Source: Planctomycetota bacterium
GTDB lineage: Bacteria; Planctomycetota; UBA1135; UBA2386
Length of the DNA: 64,000 nt
Reading direction: 5' to 3'
NCBI GenBank assembly: GCA_016235155.1
Contig: JACRLW010000071.1
Coordinates: forward strand, 20,258-84,257
Positions 15,511-25,575 of this stretch are shown piece by piece; positions within the stretch are counted from its first letter, which is position 1; each line of letters opens with the position of its first letter. The notes beneath the pieces were generated by a model, which did not search any database, had not been told where the DNA came from, and saw nothing but the letters and a program-made list of their open reading frames with translations. Both the position numbers and the translations under genes were made by a program.

Positions 15511-18500
15511 ATGGACGTCGTTCGCGTCACCGGCGCCGCGCACCAGACCTTCGCTCGCGACGAGATCGAACGCGTGCGTCGCCAACTGCGCCGCTCCCCG
15601 GCACCGCAAGGCGCCTTCCCGCTGTGCAGCGCGCCTTCGACGACCCTGGTCCTGAACGCCGACGGCGACGTCTTCGCATGCGAGGCGACGTCGCAGCCGC
15701 TGGCGAAGCGCAAGGCCCAGGACCTGCTCCGCGCTTTCCGTGGACCGACGGCGACCACTCTGCGCACCGGCCTCGCCGCCGGTGAACTCCCCGCCGAGCA
15801 CTGCGCCGCGTGCCTGCGTTGCCTCCGGCTCGATCTCGTCGCACAGAGCGCGATCCTCCGCGATCACGCCGACGAGATCGGTTCGGCCGAAGCCGTCGCG
15901 CCGCGCCGACTGGTCGTCCGCCTCGATCGCGGCGCGCGCGGCAAGGACGCGATCGCGTTGCTGCGACGCATCACGAGCGTCCTCGACGGCCTCGACAAGC
16001 TCGAACTCTGCGCCGACGACGCGAGCACCGACCCGGCGATCGAGCCGATCTGCGCGATGCTCGAAGCGCGTCTTGCGCCGCTCGCGGTGACGCTGCGGAC
16101 GCGCACGCTCTCCGACCCGCAGGTCCTGCGCGGTGCGCTGCGCACCCTGCGCCTCGCCCATCTCGTGCTCGGCGCCGCCATCGATCTCGAACACGCCACG
16201 ACAGCGCTACGTCCCTCGCTCGCCGACGGCGCGACGGTCACCGTCCGTTTCGTCCTTGCGCCCGACAACTGGTTCGAGCTTGCGCCGGTCGCCACGCGCG
16301 CCGCCGCGCTCGGCGCGAGGCTCGACCTGCGCGGCGCTGAGTCCGACGGCCGCACCCCGCTGCTCGAAGCGTCGCTGCACGAACAGCACTTCGTGATCGG
16401 CGTGCTCGGCAGCCTGTGGTTCCTGTTCGGCAACGAGCGCCGGCCGGCATCGATCTTCCAGGACGGCTACGGCCGGCTGCGCTCCGAACTGCGGCGTCTC
16501 GTCGAGGACCACGCGCGCGGCACCGGCGAGGCCGACGCGATGGCGTTGCTCGCCGGCCGCGAACCGCTGTGCTTCCCGCCGCCCGGGCACGCGCTCTGGG
16601 TGGAGCAGGCCTGCGCCGACGCGCTGCTCGGTTGGTCGGCGGGTCTCGAGAGCGCGCCCGGCCTCGCGCGTTGGAGCGAGGATCTGCTCGCGCGCGACGA
16701 CGCGCACGCGCTCCTCGCCGAGCACGCGTGGGCGCGACTGCTCCTGCAGAAGTGCGCCTTGCTCGCCCCGACGCGCGAGGCCTTCGCCGCGCTGCTCGAC
16801 GTCTACGGCGACGCATCGCGGCGCAAGCCGCTGCTCGACGACGACCGTGCGACCGCCACGCGCGCCGGCATCGCGAGCGCCTGCGCGCACTGGCGCGACT
16901 GGCTCGGTCTCGATCGACTCGCGAACCGCCGCCGCCCGTGGCGCGCCGCATCCGCGAACAAGGCGACGACCGCGGACGGCCGGCCCGACGTCACGGTGCT
17001 GATCCCGAGCTTCGGTCACGAGTCGTTCGTCGAGGAGTGCATCCGCAGCGCGCTCGGCCAGACCCACCGCTGGCTCGTCGTCCACGTCGTCGACGATCGA
17101 TCGACGGACGCGACCGCCGAGCACGCGCGTGCGATCCGCGACCCACGGCTCTCCGTGCGCGTGAACGAGCACAACCTCGGTCTCGGCAACAGCGTGCTCG
17201 CGGCGCTCGAGCGCGTCACCACACCCTTCGTCGCGTTGCTGAACTCAGACGACTTCTTCCACCCCGAGCGCATCGCGCGCTGTCGCCAGGTCCTCCTCGA
17301 CGATGCACGCGCGCAACTCGTGACCACCGACCTCGCGCTGGTCGACGCCGCCGGCGGCGAACTCACGACGGAGAACACGAGCCGCCTGCGCGACGGCCGG
17401 ATGATCTTCGACTGGGTCACCTGGTACGAGCAGGCACGCGCGACCACGGGCGAGGGCGAGGACCTCTTCGCCGACCTCCTGCGCCAGAACTTCCTCGCAA
17501 CCAGCTCCAACCTCTTCTGCCGGACGGACTGGCTGCGCGCGCAGGCGCCGGCGCTGACGAGCCTGAAGTACTGCCTCGACTGGCACGTGTTCCTCGGCGC
17601 GGCCCGCGAGGGGACGCTCCGCCACGTGAAGGAGCCGCTCGCCGCGTATCGACTGCACGGCGCCAACACCGTGTGGTTCAGGGAAGGACGCCGTTGGCGT
17701 TACTTCCTCGAGGTGAACCGCGTCGCGGCCGAGGCCCTCCGCGACGAGCTCGCGACCGCGAAGCAGGGCGCCGGGGCCGTCGTCCGCCACGTCGCGGCCC
17801 ACGTCGTCGCCAACACCGAGACCGACGGAATCGCGCTGTGGTTGAACTCGCTCGTCGGCGGCGTCGAGCTCGAACGGCTGAGCGAGACGGATCCCGCCGT
17901 GCGCGAAGCCCTGGTCGCGCTCGAGGAGCGCGCCGATCGCATCACGCGCCTCGGCTATGCGGTCCGCGATCTGGGCGCCGAGCGACTCGGCTCCGCGTTG
18001 GCCAACGCACGGCGCGGGCACGGGCTCGAGGTCGCGCGCATCCTCGGCGAGATCGTGCGCGAAGACGCGCGCGGCTTCCGCGACGCCCTGGTGTGGTCGC
18101 ACCGCGATGCGGAGCGCATCGAGCGCCGTCGCAACGAGTTGGAGGCCGAGCTCAACCGCCTGCGCCAGCGCGAGCGCGAGGCGTCGGAGCAACTGGCGCA
18201 CGCCCTCGAACGCGCGCGCGTCGTCCTCGACCGTTTCCGCTCGGTGTGCCTGGTCGACGCCGCGATGGCCGACGACCCGATCCACGCGCTCGAGGCCGGC
18301 GTGCAGCGCGCGGCGCAACTCCTCGCGACGCAGGGCGAGGAGAACAAAGAGTTGATGGATCGCGTGCGCCGCGCCGATTCCGCGGCGCGCCGCGAGATCG
18401 AGTCGCTGCGCGCGGACCTCGCGAAGTCGGCCCGTGCGAGCGAAGTCGCGGTCGCGACGGCGCGGACGACGATCGCGGAGCTCACGACCCGGCTCGACGA

Positions 18501-20571
18501 GGCGCGCCGCGCGGTCGACGTCTCGCGCAGGGACATCGCGGAGCACGCCGCGCACTCGGCGCGCGTCGAAGCTCGCCTCGCCGACGTCCAACGCGATGCG
18601 GCCGCCCAACGCGCCACGGCCGAACGTGTCGTCGGGGAACTGCGCGCGGAAACCACGAAGCTCGGCGAGGAAGCGCGACGGCTCGCGACCCTGGTCCAGC
18701 ACGCGACGCGAGAGCGCGACGCGACCAGGAGCGAAGCGACGGCCCTCGCCGAGGCAAAGCACGCCGTCGAGACCGCGCGCGACCGTCTCGCGGCGGAGAA
18801 GCAGCAGGCCCTCGCTGAACTGGAGCGCAACCAAGCGGACAAGCGAGGCGTCGAGAAGGACCTCGAGCGCGTCACCGCCGACAAGCGCGGCGTCGAAGCC
18901 GAGCGCGACAAGGTCCGCGGCGAGAAGCAGAGGCTCGAGACCGAACGCAACTCCGTCACCGCGGATCGCGACCGCATCGACGCCGAGCGGAAGTCCGCGG
19001 TCGCGCGCGGCAGCGATCTCGACGGCCGCCTGCGCCGAACCGACCAGGAACTCGGGGAGGCTCGCCGTCTGCTGCGCGAGTCGAACGCCGAACTCGACCG
19101 GCTGCTGAAGTCACCCGAGTGGCGGATCGGCTACGCCCTGTGGCGAAAGACGCCCTTGTTCGCGAAGTCGCGCCGCCTGGCCCGCGCGACCTGGCGCAGG
19201 ACCCGCGAGTCCGGCGTGCGCGGGATGATGTTCTTCCGCCGGCTGTTCGCGGGACGGAAGCCCGCGACCCCGGTCGGGGGACACCGCGAGGGACTCAAGA
19301 TCGCCGCCGGCTCGACCGCGCACTTCCCCGTCATCTCCCACACGTTCGTCTACCAGGAGCTGACGGCGATGCACGACATGCTCGGTGCGGACGTGAAGGT
19401 GTTCTACACCGAGAACGGCGATCCGAACGCGCTCCACGCCGCGTTCCAGTACCTCGGCGCCAACAAGGAGTACCTGCAGCCGGCCTGGGAGGTCCACAAG
19501 GCCGACTTCGAGCACTACAAGCGGACGCGACCGGACCGCGTGGAGTCGCTCCTCCTGGAACTCACGAAGTACTCCGGCATCGAGCGCGAGCCGCTGCTCA
19601 AACGCTTCGAACTGATGCTGGCGTTCACCTACGCGCGGCGTCACGCGCTGTGGGGCGCCGACTACCTCCACACCTACTTCTTCTACGACCAGGCGCTGTG
19701 CGGGCTGGTGTCGTCGTGGGTGAACGGCATCCCGCGCGGGTTGTCGACCTACGCCGACCACATGTTGAAGGACTGGCCGCTCAAGGTCGTCCCGCTGCAC
19801 CTGCGCACCGCCGACGTGATCGTGGCGACGTCGCGCCGCATCCGCGACGAACTGATCGGCATCGGCGGCGCCGAGATCGCGCCGAGGGTGATCGTGAAGC
19901 CCAACGGCACCGACGGTCAGCGCTTCCGCTTCGTGGCGCGCACCGCGCCCGCCGGCCGCACGCTCGAACTCGCGTGCGTGTCCCGCATCGAACCGAAGAA
20001 GGGCATGATCGAACTCGCGGAGGCGGCGAAGCTCCTGCGCGATTCGGGCAAGACGGTCCGCATCCACGTGATCGGCGCCGTCGACAAGGGCTCGGCGTCG
20101 AGCGAGGAATACGGCGAACGCTTCGAGCGCCGCATTGCCGAGCTCGGCGTCGGCGATCTCGTCGTGCGCCACGGTCGCATGAAGCAGGAGGAGCTCCGCC
20201 CTCTGCTCGACGCCGCCGACGTCTTCGTCGCCCCCTTCGTCGAAACCGAGAGCGGCGACAAGGACGGCATCCCGACCGCGATCCTCGAGGCCATGGCGAC
20301 CGGCCTGCCGATCATCGGCACCGACGCCGGCTCGATCAGCGAGACCTTCGACGACGGCGTCGAAGGCCTGCGCGTCCCCCAACGCGACCCCAAGGCCCTC
20401 GCGCACGCCATCACCCGCCTGATCGGGCACCCCGAACTCGCCCCGAAGATGGGCAAGCGCGCGAAGACCCGTTTCGACAGGGAGTTCGACATCCGCATCG
20501 CCGAGCCCCGCCTCCACGCGCGCATCCTCGCGGCCGTGGATGCGAGGAAGCCGGCGGCGAGTCCCGAATGA
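15511..20571 (+). CDS. Giant multidomain protein: SPASM-like Cys domain, GT2, long coiled coil, GT4
   Basis: A 1686-residue protein. Residues about 35-110 carry spaced cysteines (LCSAP, FACEA, HCAACLRC) like the SPASM iron-sulfur domain, but without a radical-SAM core. Residues 490-715 are a family 2 glycosyltransferase (VTVLIPSFGHESFVEECI, VVDDRSTDAT, LLNSDDFFHPER). About 870-1205 is a long coiled coil with Lys/Glu/Arg-rich heptads that become short near-repeats (TADKRGVEKDLERV, TADKRGVEAERDKV). Residues 1260-1680 are a GT4 domain (VSRIEPKKGMIELAE, DGIPTAILEAMATG). A coiled-coil bridge between two transferases suggests a processive or length-setting polymerising enzyme. Domain calls are firm, the product is not. 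Confidence 0.85.
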   Translation: MDVVRVTGAAHQTFARDEIERVRRQLRRSPAPQGAFPLCSAPSTTLVLNADGDVFACEATSQPLAKRKAQDLLRAFRGPTATTLRTGLAAGELPAEHCAACLRCLRLDLVAQSAILRDHADEIGSAEAVAPRRLVVRLDRGARGKDAIALLRRITSVLDGLDKLELCADDASTDPAIEPICAMLEARLAPLAVTLRTRTLSDPQVLRGALRTLRLAHLVLGAAIDLEHATTALRPSLADGATVTVRFVLAPDNWFELAPVATRAAALGARLDLRGAESDGRTPLLEASLHEQHFVIGVLGSLWFLFGNERRPASIFQDGYGRLRSELRRLVEDHARGTGEADAMALLAGREPLCFPPPGHALWVEQACADALLGWSAGLESAPGLARWSEDLLARDDAHALLAEHAWARLLLQKCALLAPTREAFAALLDVYGDASRRKPLLDDDRATATRAGIASACAHWRDWLGLDRLANRRRPWRAASANKATTADGRPDVTVLIPSFGHESFVEECIRSALGQTHRWLVVHVVDDRSTDATAEHARAIRDPRLSVRVNEHNLGLGNSVLAALERVTTPFVALLNSDDFFHPERIARCRQVLLDDARAQLVTTDLALVDAAGGELTTENTSRLRDGRMIFDWVTWYEQARATTGEGEDLFADLLRQNFLATSSNLFCRTDWLRAQAPALTSLKYCLDWHVFLGAAREGTLRHVKEPLAAYRLHGANTVWFREGRRWRYFLEVNRVAAEALRDELATAKQGAGAVVRHVAAHVVANTETDGIALWLNSLVGGVELERLSETDPAVREALVALEERADRITRLGYAVRDLGAERLGSALANARRGHGLEVARILGEIVREDARGFRDALVWSHRDAERIERRRNELEAELNRLRQREREASEQLAHALERARVVLDRFRSVCLVDAAMADDPIHALEAGVQRAAQLLATQGEENKELMDRVRRADSAARREIESLRADLAKSARASEVAVATARTTIAELTTRLDEARRAVDVSRRDIAEHAAHSARVEARLADVQRDAAAQRATAERVVGELRAETTKLGEEARRLATLVQHATRERDATRSEATALAEAKHAVETARDRLAAEKQQALAELERNQADKRGVEKDLERVTADKRGVEAERDKVRGEKQRLETERNSVTADRDRIDAERKSAVARGSDLDGRLRRTDQELGEARRLLRESNAELDRLLKSPEWRIGYALWRKTPLFAKSRRLARATWRRTRESGVRGMMFFRRLFAGRKPATPVGGHREGLKIAAGSTAHFPVISHTFVYQELTAMHDMLGADVKVFYTENGDPNALHAAFQYLGANKEYLQPAWEVHKADFEHYKRTRPDRVESLLLELTKYSGIEREPLLKRFELMLAFTYARRHALWGADYLHTYFFYDQALCGLVSSWVNGIPRGLSTYADHMLKDWPLKVVPLHLRTADVIVATSRRIRDELIGIGGAEIAPRVIVKPNGTDGQRFRFVARTAPAGRTLELACVSRIEPKKGMIELAEAAKLLRDSGKTVRIHVIGAVDKGSASSEEYGERFERRIAELGVGDLVVRHGRMKQEELRPLLDAADVFVAPFVETESGDKDGIPTAILEAMATGLPIIGTDAGSISETFDDGVEGLRVPQRDPKALAHAITRLIGHPELAPKMGKRAKTRFDREFDIRIAEPRLHARILAAVDARKPAASPE

Positions 20572-21287
20572 GCCCGCTCGAATCCGCCACCTCCCGCGTC
20601 GTCGCCGCGATCGAGCCCCTGCGCTTCTCCCCGCCGGTCGACGTCGTCTACGACCCCTTGGTGCACGCGCGGCGGGCGCATCTCGCGTGGCTGCGGCGCT
20701 ATGGCGTCGGGCCGAAACACGTCGTGCTCGTCGGCATGAACCCCGGCCCCTTCGGGATGGTGCAGACCGGCGTGCCGTTCGGCGAGGTCGCGGCGGTGCG
20801 CGATTGGCTCGGTATCGAGGAGGACGTCGAGCGGCCGGCGCGCGAGCACGGCAAGCGGCCGATCGAGGGCTTCGCGTGTGCGCGCAGCGAGGTGAGCGGT
20901 CGCCGCTTCTGGGGATTCGTGCGCTCGCGTTTCGGCGAGCCCGAGCGCTTCTTCGCCCGCTACTGGGTCCACAACTACTGCCCGCTCGCGTTCGTCGAAG
21001 CGAGCGGTCGCAACCTCACGCCGGACAAGCTGCCGCGCGAGGAGACGGCGCCGCTCTTCTTGGCCTGCGATCGCTACCTGCGCGACGTCGTGCAGGCGAC
21101 CGGCGCTTCGCTCGTGATCGGCGTCGGCGCCTTTGCCGAGGATCGCGCGCGGCGCGCCCTCGCCGATCGCGCGCTGCGCTTCGGGCGCATCCCGCATCCG
21201 AGTCCGGCGAGTCCCGCCGCCAACCGCGGCTGGGACGACGCCGCGGCGGCGGCCTTCGCCGAACTCGGCCTCACGCTCGGCGAGTAA
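20568..21287 (+). CDS. SMUG1-type single-strand-selective uracil-DNA glycosylase
   Basis: A 239-residue protein with ATGA overlap with the giant glycosyltransferase gene. Motif 1 is VGMNPGPFGMVQTGVPFGE and motif 2 is HPSPASPAANRGW, closely matching the SMUG1 family, including the Asn that positions water and the His of the leucine/intercalation loop. ENYCPLAF-like NYCPLAFVE lies between them. It removes uracil (and oxidised pyrimidines) from DNA in base-excision repair. Its place inside a polysaccharide operon is odd and is probably only a matter of co-transcription. Confidence 0.9.
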   Translation: MSPLESATSRVVAAIEPLRFSPPVDVVYDPLVHARRAHLAWLRRYGVGPKHVVLVGMNPGPFGMVQTGVPFGEVAAVRDWLGIEEDVERPAREHGKRPIEGFACARSEVSGRRFWGFVRSRFGEPERFFARYWVHNYCPLAFVEASGRNLTPDKLPREETAPLFLACDRYLRDVVQATGASLVIGVGAFAEDRARRALADRALRFGRIPHPSPASPAANRGWDDAAAAAFAELGLTLGE

Positions 21288-21308
21288 GCGGCGCTTGCCC
21301 CGTCTCGG

Positions 21309-22124
21309 GTGGGACCCGAAGCTTCGCGCGTGCCCGCGGCTCTCGACGACGTCCTCGCGGTCCTCGATCGGATCGCTCCTCCCGCGCTCGCGGAGGACTG
21401 GGACAACGTCGGGCTGATCGTCGATGCGACGCCGCGCGTGCCCGTGCAGCGCGCCTTGTTGACGATCGACCTCACCGAGGCGGTGCTCGACGAAGCGATC
21501 GCTCGCCGCTGCCAACTGGTCGTCGCCTACCACCCGCCGCTGTTCGCACCGCTGCGACGGCTCCATGCGAGCGACGCAAGTGCGCGCGTCGTGCTTCGCG
21601 CCGTGCGCGAGGGCATCGCGATCCACTCGCCGCACACGGCGCTCGACGCCGTCTCCGCCGGCCTCTGCGACTGGCTCGCCGAGGCGCTCGGTTCCGGCGC
21701 GCGCACGCCGCTCCGCGCGACGAACGACGGCGACGATCCGTCGCATGGCCCCGGCCGCTGCGTCGTGCTCGAGTCGCCCGCGTCGCTCGACGAGATCGTC
21801 GCGCGCATCAAGTCCTGGCTGAAGCTGCCCGCGCTGCGCATCGCGCGCGCGCCGCACGCCGGGTCGATCCGCCGCGTCGCGCTCTGCCCCGGCGCGGGCG
21901 GCAGCGTTCTCGCCGGCGTGAACGCCGACCTGTACTGGACCGGCGAACTCCGTCATCACGACGTGCTCGCCGCACTCGCTCGCGGCACGAGCGTCGTGCT
22001 GTGCGAACACAGCAGCAGCGAACGCGGCTATCTCGCCGTGCTTCGCGGTCGGCTCGCCGAGCAGTGCCCCGGCGTCGAGTTCCTCGTCAGCGCGCACGAT
22101 CGCGAACCGCTCGTGCTCGCGTGA
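21309..22124 (+). CDS. NIF3-like dinuclear metal-centre protein
   Basis: A 271-residue protein from a GTG start; a second GTG seven codons later is equally plausible and gives VPAALDDVLAVLDRIAP. Family features are LAEDWDNVGLIVD, the first metal site VVAYHPPLF (normally two His, here Tyr-His), IHSPHTALDAV, and the C-terminal site LCEHSSSERGYL with His and Glu. NIF3/YbgI proteins form toroidal hexamers; GTP cyclohydrolase type 2-like activity has been proposed, but the role is not settled. It follows the uracil-DNA glycosylase by about 20 bases. Confidence 0.85.
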   Translation: MGPEASRVPAALDDVLAVLDRIAPPALAEDWDNVGLIVDATPRVPVQRALLTIDLTEAVLDEAIARRCQLVVAYHPPLFAPLRRLHASDASARVVLRAVREGIAIHSPHTALDAVSAGLCDWLAEALGSGARTPLRATNDGDDPSHGPGRCVVLESPASLDEIVARIKSWLKLPALRIARAPHAGSIRRVALCPGAGGSVLAGVNADLYWTGELRHHDVLAALARGTSVVLCEHSSSERGYLAVLRGRLAEQCPGVEFLVSAHDREPLVLA

Positions 22125-22145
22125 GCACGGCAAGGGCCCCAAGTC

Positions 22146-22802
22146 ATGGCAGGCGAATCCGAACTCTTCCTCGCGCTGCGGGCCGGTGACGTCGACGCGA
22201 TCCGCAGGGCGATCGAAGCCGAACCGGGCCGCGCGTTGTGCCGCGACTCCACGGGCATCTCGCTGCTGATGACGGCGCTCTACCACCGTCACTTCGGGCT
22301 CGTCGAGTTCCTGCTCGAGCGGGTCGGCACCCTCGATTGCTTCGAGGCCGCGGCGCTCGGCCGCACCCATGATCTCGTCAGCGCCGCCGGTCGTTCGCAC
22401 AGCGTGATCACCAATCACTCGCCCGACGGCTTCACGGTCCTCCACCTCGCGGCGTACTTCGGTCACGTCGACACCGTGCAGTGGCTCCTCCGCCACGGCG
22501 CACCCGTGGACGCCGTCGCCGCGAACCCGAGCCTGCTCCGCCCGCTGCACAGCGCGGTTGCCGCGGGCAGCGCGCGTATCGCGCTGCTCCTGCTCGACGC
22601 CGGCGCCGAGCCGAACGCTTCCCATCGCGGCGGCTTCACGCCCCTGCATGCGGCGGCACACCGCGGCGATCCGGATCTCGTCGACCTGCTCCTCGCGCGC
22701 GGCGCCGATCCGAAGTGCGCGTGCGACGACGGCCGCAAACCCGCGGACTTCGCGCGCGACGCCGGGCACGACGCGATCGCGGCGCGGCTGACGAGGACGT
22801 GA
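22146..22802 (+). CDS. Ankyrin repeat protein
   Basis: A 218-residue protein made almost entirely of ankyrin repeats. Good copies are DGFTVLHLAAYFGHVDTVQWLL (about 99-120), RPLHSAVAAGSARIALLLLDAGAEP and FTPLHAAAHRGDPDLVDLLLARGADP, with degenerate copies before and after. There is no signal peptide and no catalytic domain, so it is probably a cytosolic protein-binding module. It is coupled to the next glycosyltransferase through a GTGA overlap. Confidence 0.85.
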   Translation: MAGESELFLALRAGDVDAIRRAIEAEPGRALCRDSTGISLLMTALYHRHFGLVEFLLERVGTLDCFEAAALGRTHDLVSAAGRSHSVITNHSPDGFTVLHLAAYFGHVDTVQWLLRHGAPVDAVAANPSLLRPLHSAVAAGSARIALLLLDAGAEPNASHRGGFTPLHAAAHRGDPDLVDLLLARGADPKCACDDGRKPADFARDAGHDAIAARLTRT

Positions 22803-24157
22803 GTCGGACCACGACCGTGCGCATCCTCTACGTCGTCCACCAGTTCCTGCCGCGGTACTTCACCGGCACGGAGCAGCACACCTGGGCGATCGCGAGCGAG
22901 GCGAAGCGGCGCGGACACGAGGTCGAGGTCTTCACGCTCGAGCCGGACTTCTCCGAGCGCTCCCCGCTGATCGAGACCACGCACGACGTGATCGACGGCG
23001 TTCCGATCACGCGTCTCCGGTTCTGGATGCACCTGGACCGCAGCTTCGAGCGGATGGAGTACCGCCATCCGTTCGTCGCCGAGCGCTTCCGCCGGCTCCT
23101 CGTCGAGCGGCGACCCGACCTCGTGCACGTCGCGCACCTCCGCTACCTCGGCGTCGGACTGCTCGACGAGTGCAAGAGCCTCGGCATCCCGACTCTCGTC
23201 TACCTGCACGACTTCTGGTTCCTCTGCCCCGCGGTCACGCTGCGGCGGAACGACGGCGCACTCTGCGACGGACCGCCCGAGGGCGGGCTCGGCTGCGTCG
23301 CCTGCGTGCGGCCCGACGCAGCACAGGAGCTCGAGCGCAACGGACTGCGCGAGGCGATCGCACGCGCGCGCGGGGCGATGCCGCCCTCGAGCACGCCGTC
23401 GCGCACGGCGCAAGGCCGGGCGCGCACGCTGATCGAGCGGCCGGGCCTACTGCGCGACGCACTCCTGCGCGCGGACTGCATCGTGTCGCCGTCGCGGTTC
23501 CTCGCGGCGACCTTCGTCGCGAACGGGTTCCCCGCCGGGCGGATCGAGGTCCTCGGCTTCGGTCTCGACCCCGCGCATCTCGCGGGAGTCGTGCATACGC
23601 CGCGTGCCGCCGGTGCGCCCCTGCGCGTCGGCTACATCGGTTCGATCGCGGAGTACAAGGGCACCGACCTCGCGGTCGACGCCGTCGCGGGAGCGCGCGA
23701 GCCGATGAAGCTCATGGTGTTCGGGCGCATCGAAGAGCACGACCCCTGGGCGAAGGCTCTCGCCGCGCGCGCGCGCGCCTCGCCGAACGTCTCCTTCGCG
23801 GGTCCGTTCGCGCGGAGCGATCTCGGCGCGGTGCTCGGCGGACTCGACGTCGTCGTCGTGCCCTCGCGTTGGTACGAGAACGCGCCGTTCGTCGTGCTCG
23901 AGGCGCAGGCGGCGGGCGTGCCGGTCCTCGCGTCGGGCCACGGCGGCCTGTCGGAACGGATCCGTCACGAACAAGACGGCGAGTTGTTCGCGCCCGGCGA
24001 CGTCGCGGATCTGTGCGCGCGGCTCGAACGGCTCGCCAGAGAACCCGCGCGGCTCGCCCGCTACCGCGCGAACCAACCCCGCATCCCGACGCTCGCCGAG
24101 CACGGCGCCGAACTGGTCGCGATCTACGCATCGCTGGCAGAGGGACGCGGTTCGTGA
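22799..24157 (+). CDS. Glycosyltransferase family 4
   Basis: A 452-residue protein from the GTG overlapping the ankyrin stop; a GTG six codons later is an alternative. The N-terminal donor-fold motif is VRILYVVHQFLPRYFTGTEQH. The region LVYLHDFWFLCP is followed by a Cys-containing insert (LGCVACVRPD) typical of this GT4 subgroup. The C-terminal half has VGYIGSIAEYKGTDLAVDA and SRWYENAPFVVLEAQAAG (Glu-x7-Glu). It is predicted to build envelope or extracellular polysaccharide together with the flanking transferases. Confidence 0.9.
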   Translation: MSRTTTVRILYVVHQFLPRYFTGTEQHTWAIASEAKRRGHEVEVFTLEPDFSERSPLIETTHDVIDGVPITRLRFWMHLDRSFERMEYRHPFVAERFRRLLVERRPDLVHVAHLRYLGVGLLDECKSLGIPTLVYLHDFWFLCPAVTLRRNDGALCDGPPEGGLGCVACVRPDAAQELERNGLREAIARARGAMPPSSTPSRTAQGRARTLIERPGLLRDALLRADCIVSPSRFLAATFVANGFPAGRIEVLGFGLDPAHLAGVVHTPRAAGAPLRVGYIGSIAEYKGTDLAVDAVAGAREPMKLMVFGRIEEHDPWAKALAARARASPNVSFAGPFARSDLGAVLGGLDVVVVPSRWYENAPFVVLEAQAAGVPVLASGHGGLSERIRHEQDGELFAPGDVADLCARLERLAREPARLARYRANQPRIPTLAEHGAELVAIYASLAEGRGS

Positions 24158-25575
24158 CCCCGGGCAGCAGGTTCGCGCTGCTCGCGCTGCCGCTCTTCTG
24201 GGCTTTCGCCGTGCCGGTCGCGCTCGGCGCCTGGCTCGTCGATCTCCTCGCGACGCCCTGGGTCCGGATCGCGCGCCGCCGGGCGCAACGTCCCGACGCC
24301 GCGCCGTCCGGTCGGCGCGCGAGCGTCGTGATCCCGAGTTGGAACGGCAAGGAGCTCCTCGAAGCGCTCCTGCCGACGCTGCGCCTCGCGATCGACCACG
24401 CCGGCGGCGCGCACCAGACGATCGTCGTCGACAACGGCAGCGACGACGGCACCGCCGAGTTCCTGCGCACGGCGCATCCCTGGGCCGAGGTCGTGCGGCT
24501 CGAACGGAATCGCTTCTACGTCGGCGGCGTGCGCGCGGGCGTCGCTGCCGCGACCGGCGACGTGCTGGTGCTGCTGAACAACGACATGCGCGTCGAACCG
24601 ACCTTCCTCGCGGCGCTGCTCGCGCGCTTCGGCGCGCCGGACCTCTTCGCCGTGACGGCGCGCATCGAGCTCCAGGAGTCCGCGCACGGGACCGCGAAGG
24701 TGGAGACGGGCCGGACGCGCATCGTCCAGAAGAAGGGTCTCCTGCGGTTCGAACAGGTGCTCGGCGACGACCGTGCACCGGCGATCCCCGCGGCATGGGC
24801 CGGCGGCGGGAGCTCGGCGTACGACCTCGCCAAGTTCCGCGAGCTCGACGGCATGGAGGATCTCTACGCGCCGTGCTATGCGGAGGACGCGAGCGTCTCC
24901 TGGCTCGCGTGGCGGCGCGGTTGGCGCATCGAGTACGAGCCGCAGAGCGTCGTGCATCACCTCCACCGCGCCACCTCGACGCGCGTGTTCGGCCGGAGCG
25001 AGGTCGAGGTGCTCGACCGCCGCAACCGCGAACTGATGTTCTGGCGCACGGTCACCGACTTCGGCCTCGCGCTCGCCCACGCGGTCTGGCTGCCGTGGAA
25101 CGCGCGCAAGGAGGCGCGGCGCACGGGGCTGCTCGTCCAAGCCAAGGCGCTCGTCCGCGCGACCGCGCGACTGCCTCGCGCCGTCTTGCTGCGCCAACGC
25201 GTGCGCGTCACGTCGCGGCGGAGCGATCGCGAGGTGCTGCGCATCGCGAACGACGTGACCGCGTACTGCCGTGCGATCGGCGCGCGCCCGACCGGAGCGT
25301 GCGTGCTCGTCCTGCACGCGGGACCGCCGCCTCGGGTCGTCGCTCCCGACCACGCGCGCGTGACCCTCGTCGACCTGCGCGACGGTCCGCCGTCCGAACT
25401 CGCGCGCCGTGCGGTGGCCGAGCACTACGCCGACGTGGTCGCGCTCGCCGACGACGTCGCGCGACGAGCCGCGCGCGGGATCCGGGAGCGATGCACGGAT
25501 CGGATCTGGATCGACGCCGCGGACGAAGCCGCGATCGCGCGGGCGCTCACGCGCGTTCCAGCGCCGCCGAGATGA
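24154..25575 (+). CDS. Glycosyltransferase family 2 with N-terminal membrane segment
   Basis: A 473-residue protein from a GTG in a GTGA overlap. Residues about 5-30 are hydrophobic (LLALPLFWAFAVPVALGAWL), suggesting membrane anchoring. The GT-A domain follows: SVVIPSWNGKELLEALLPTL, IVVDNGSDDGTAEFL, LVLLNNDMRVEP (the acidic metal site) and CYAEDASVSWLAWRRGW. A C-terminal extension of about 130 residues, from roughly residue 345, has no recognised domain. The gene's 3' end overlaps the oppositely oriented next gene by 29 bases. Confidence 0.9.
   Translation: MTPGSRFALLALPLFWAFAVPVALGAWLVDLLATPWVRIARRRAQRPDAAPSGRRASVVIPSWNGKELLEALLPTLRLAIDHAGGAHQTIVVDNGSDDGTAEFLRTAHPWAEVVRLERNRFYVGGVRAGVAAATGDVLVLLNNDMRVEPTFLAALLARFGAPDLFAVTARIELQESAHGTAKVETGRTRIVQKKGLLRFEQVLGDDRAPAIPAAWAGGGSSAYDLAKFRELDGMEDLYAPCYAEDASVSWLAWRRGWRIEYEPQSVVHHLHRATSTRVFGRSEVEVLDRRNRELMFWRTVTDFGLALAHAVWLPWNARKEARRTGLLVQAKALVRATARLPRAVLLRQRVRVTSRRSDREVLRIANDVTAYCRAIGARPTGACVLVLHAGPPPRVVAPDHARVTLVDLRDGPPSELARRAVAEHYADVVALADDVARRAARGIRERCTDRIWIDAADEAAIARALTRVPAPPR

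Noticed and set aside
16207-18834. Long antisense frames across the giant glycosyltransferase gene
   Set aside because: They are Arg/Ala/Asp-rich mirror frames created by G/C at third positions, with no recognisable motifs.
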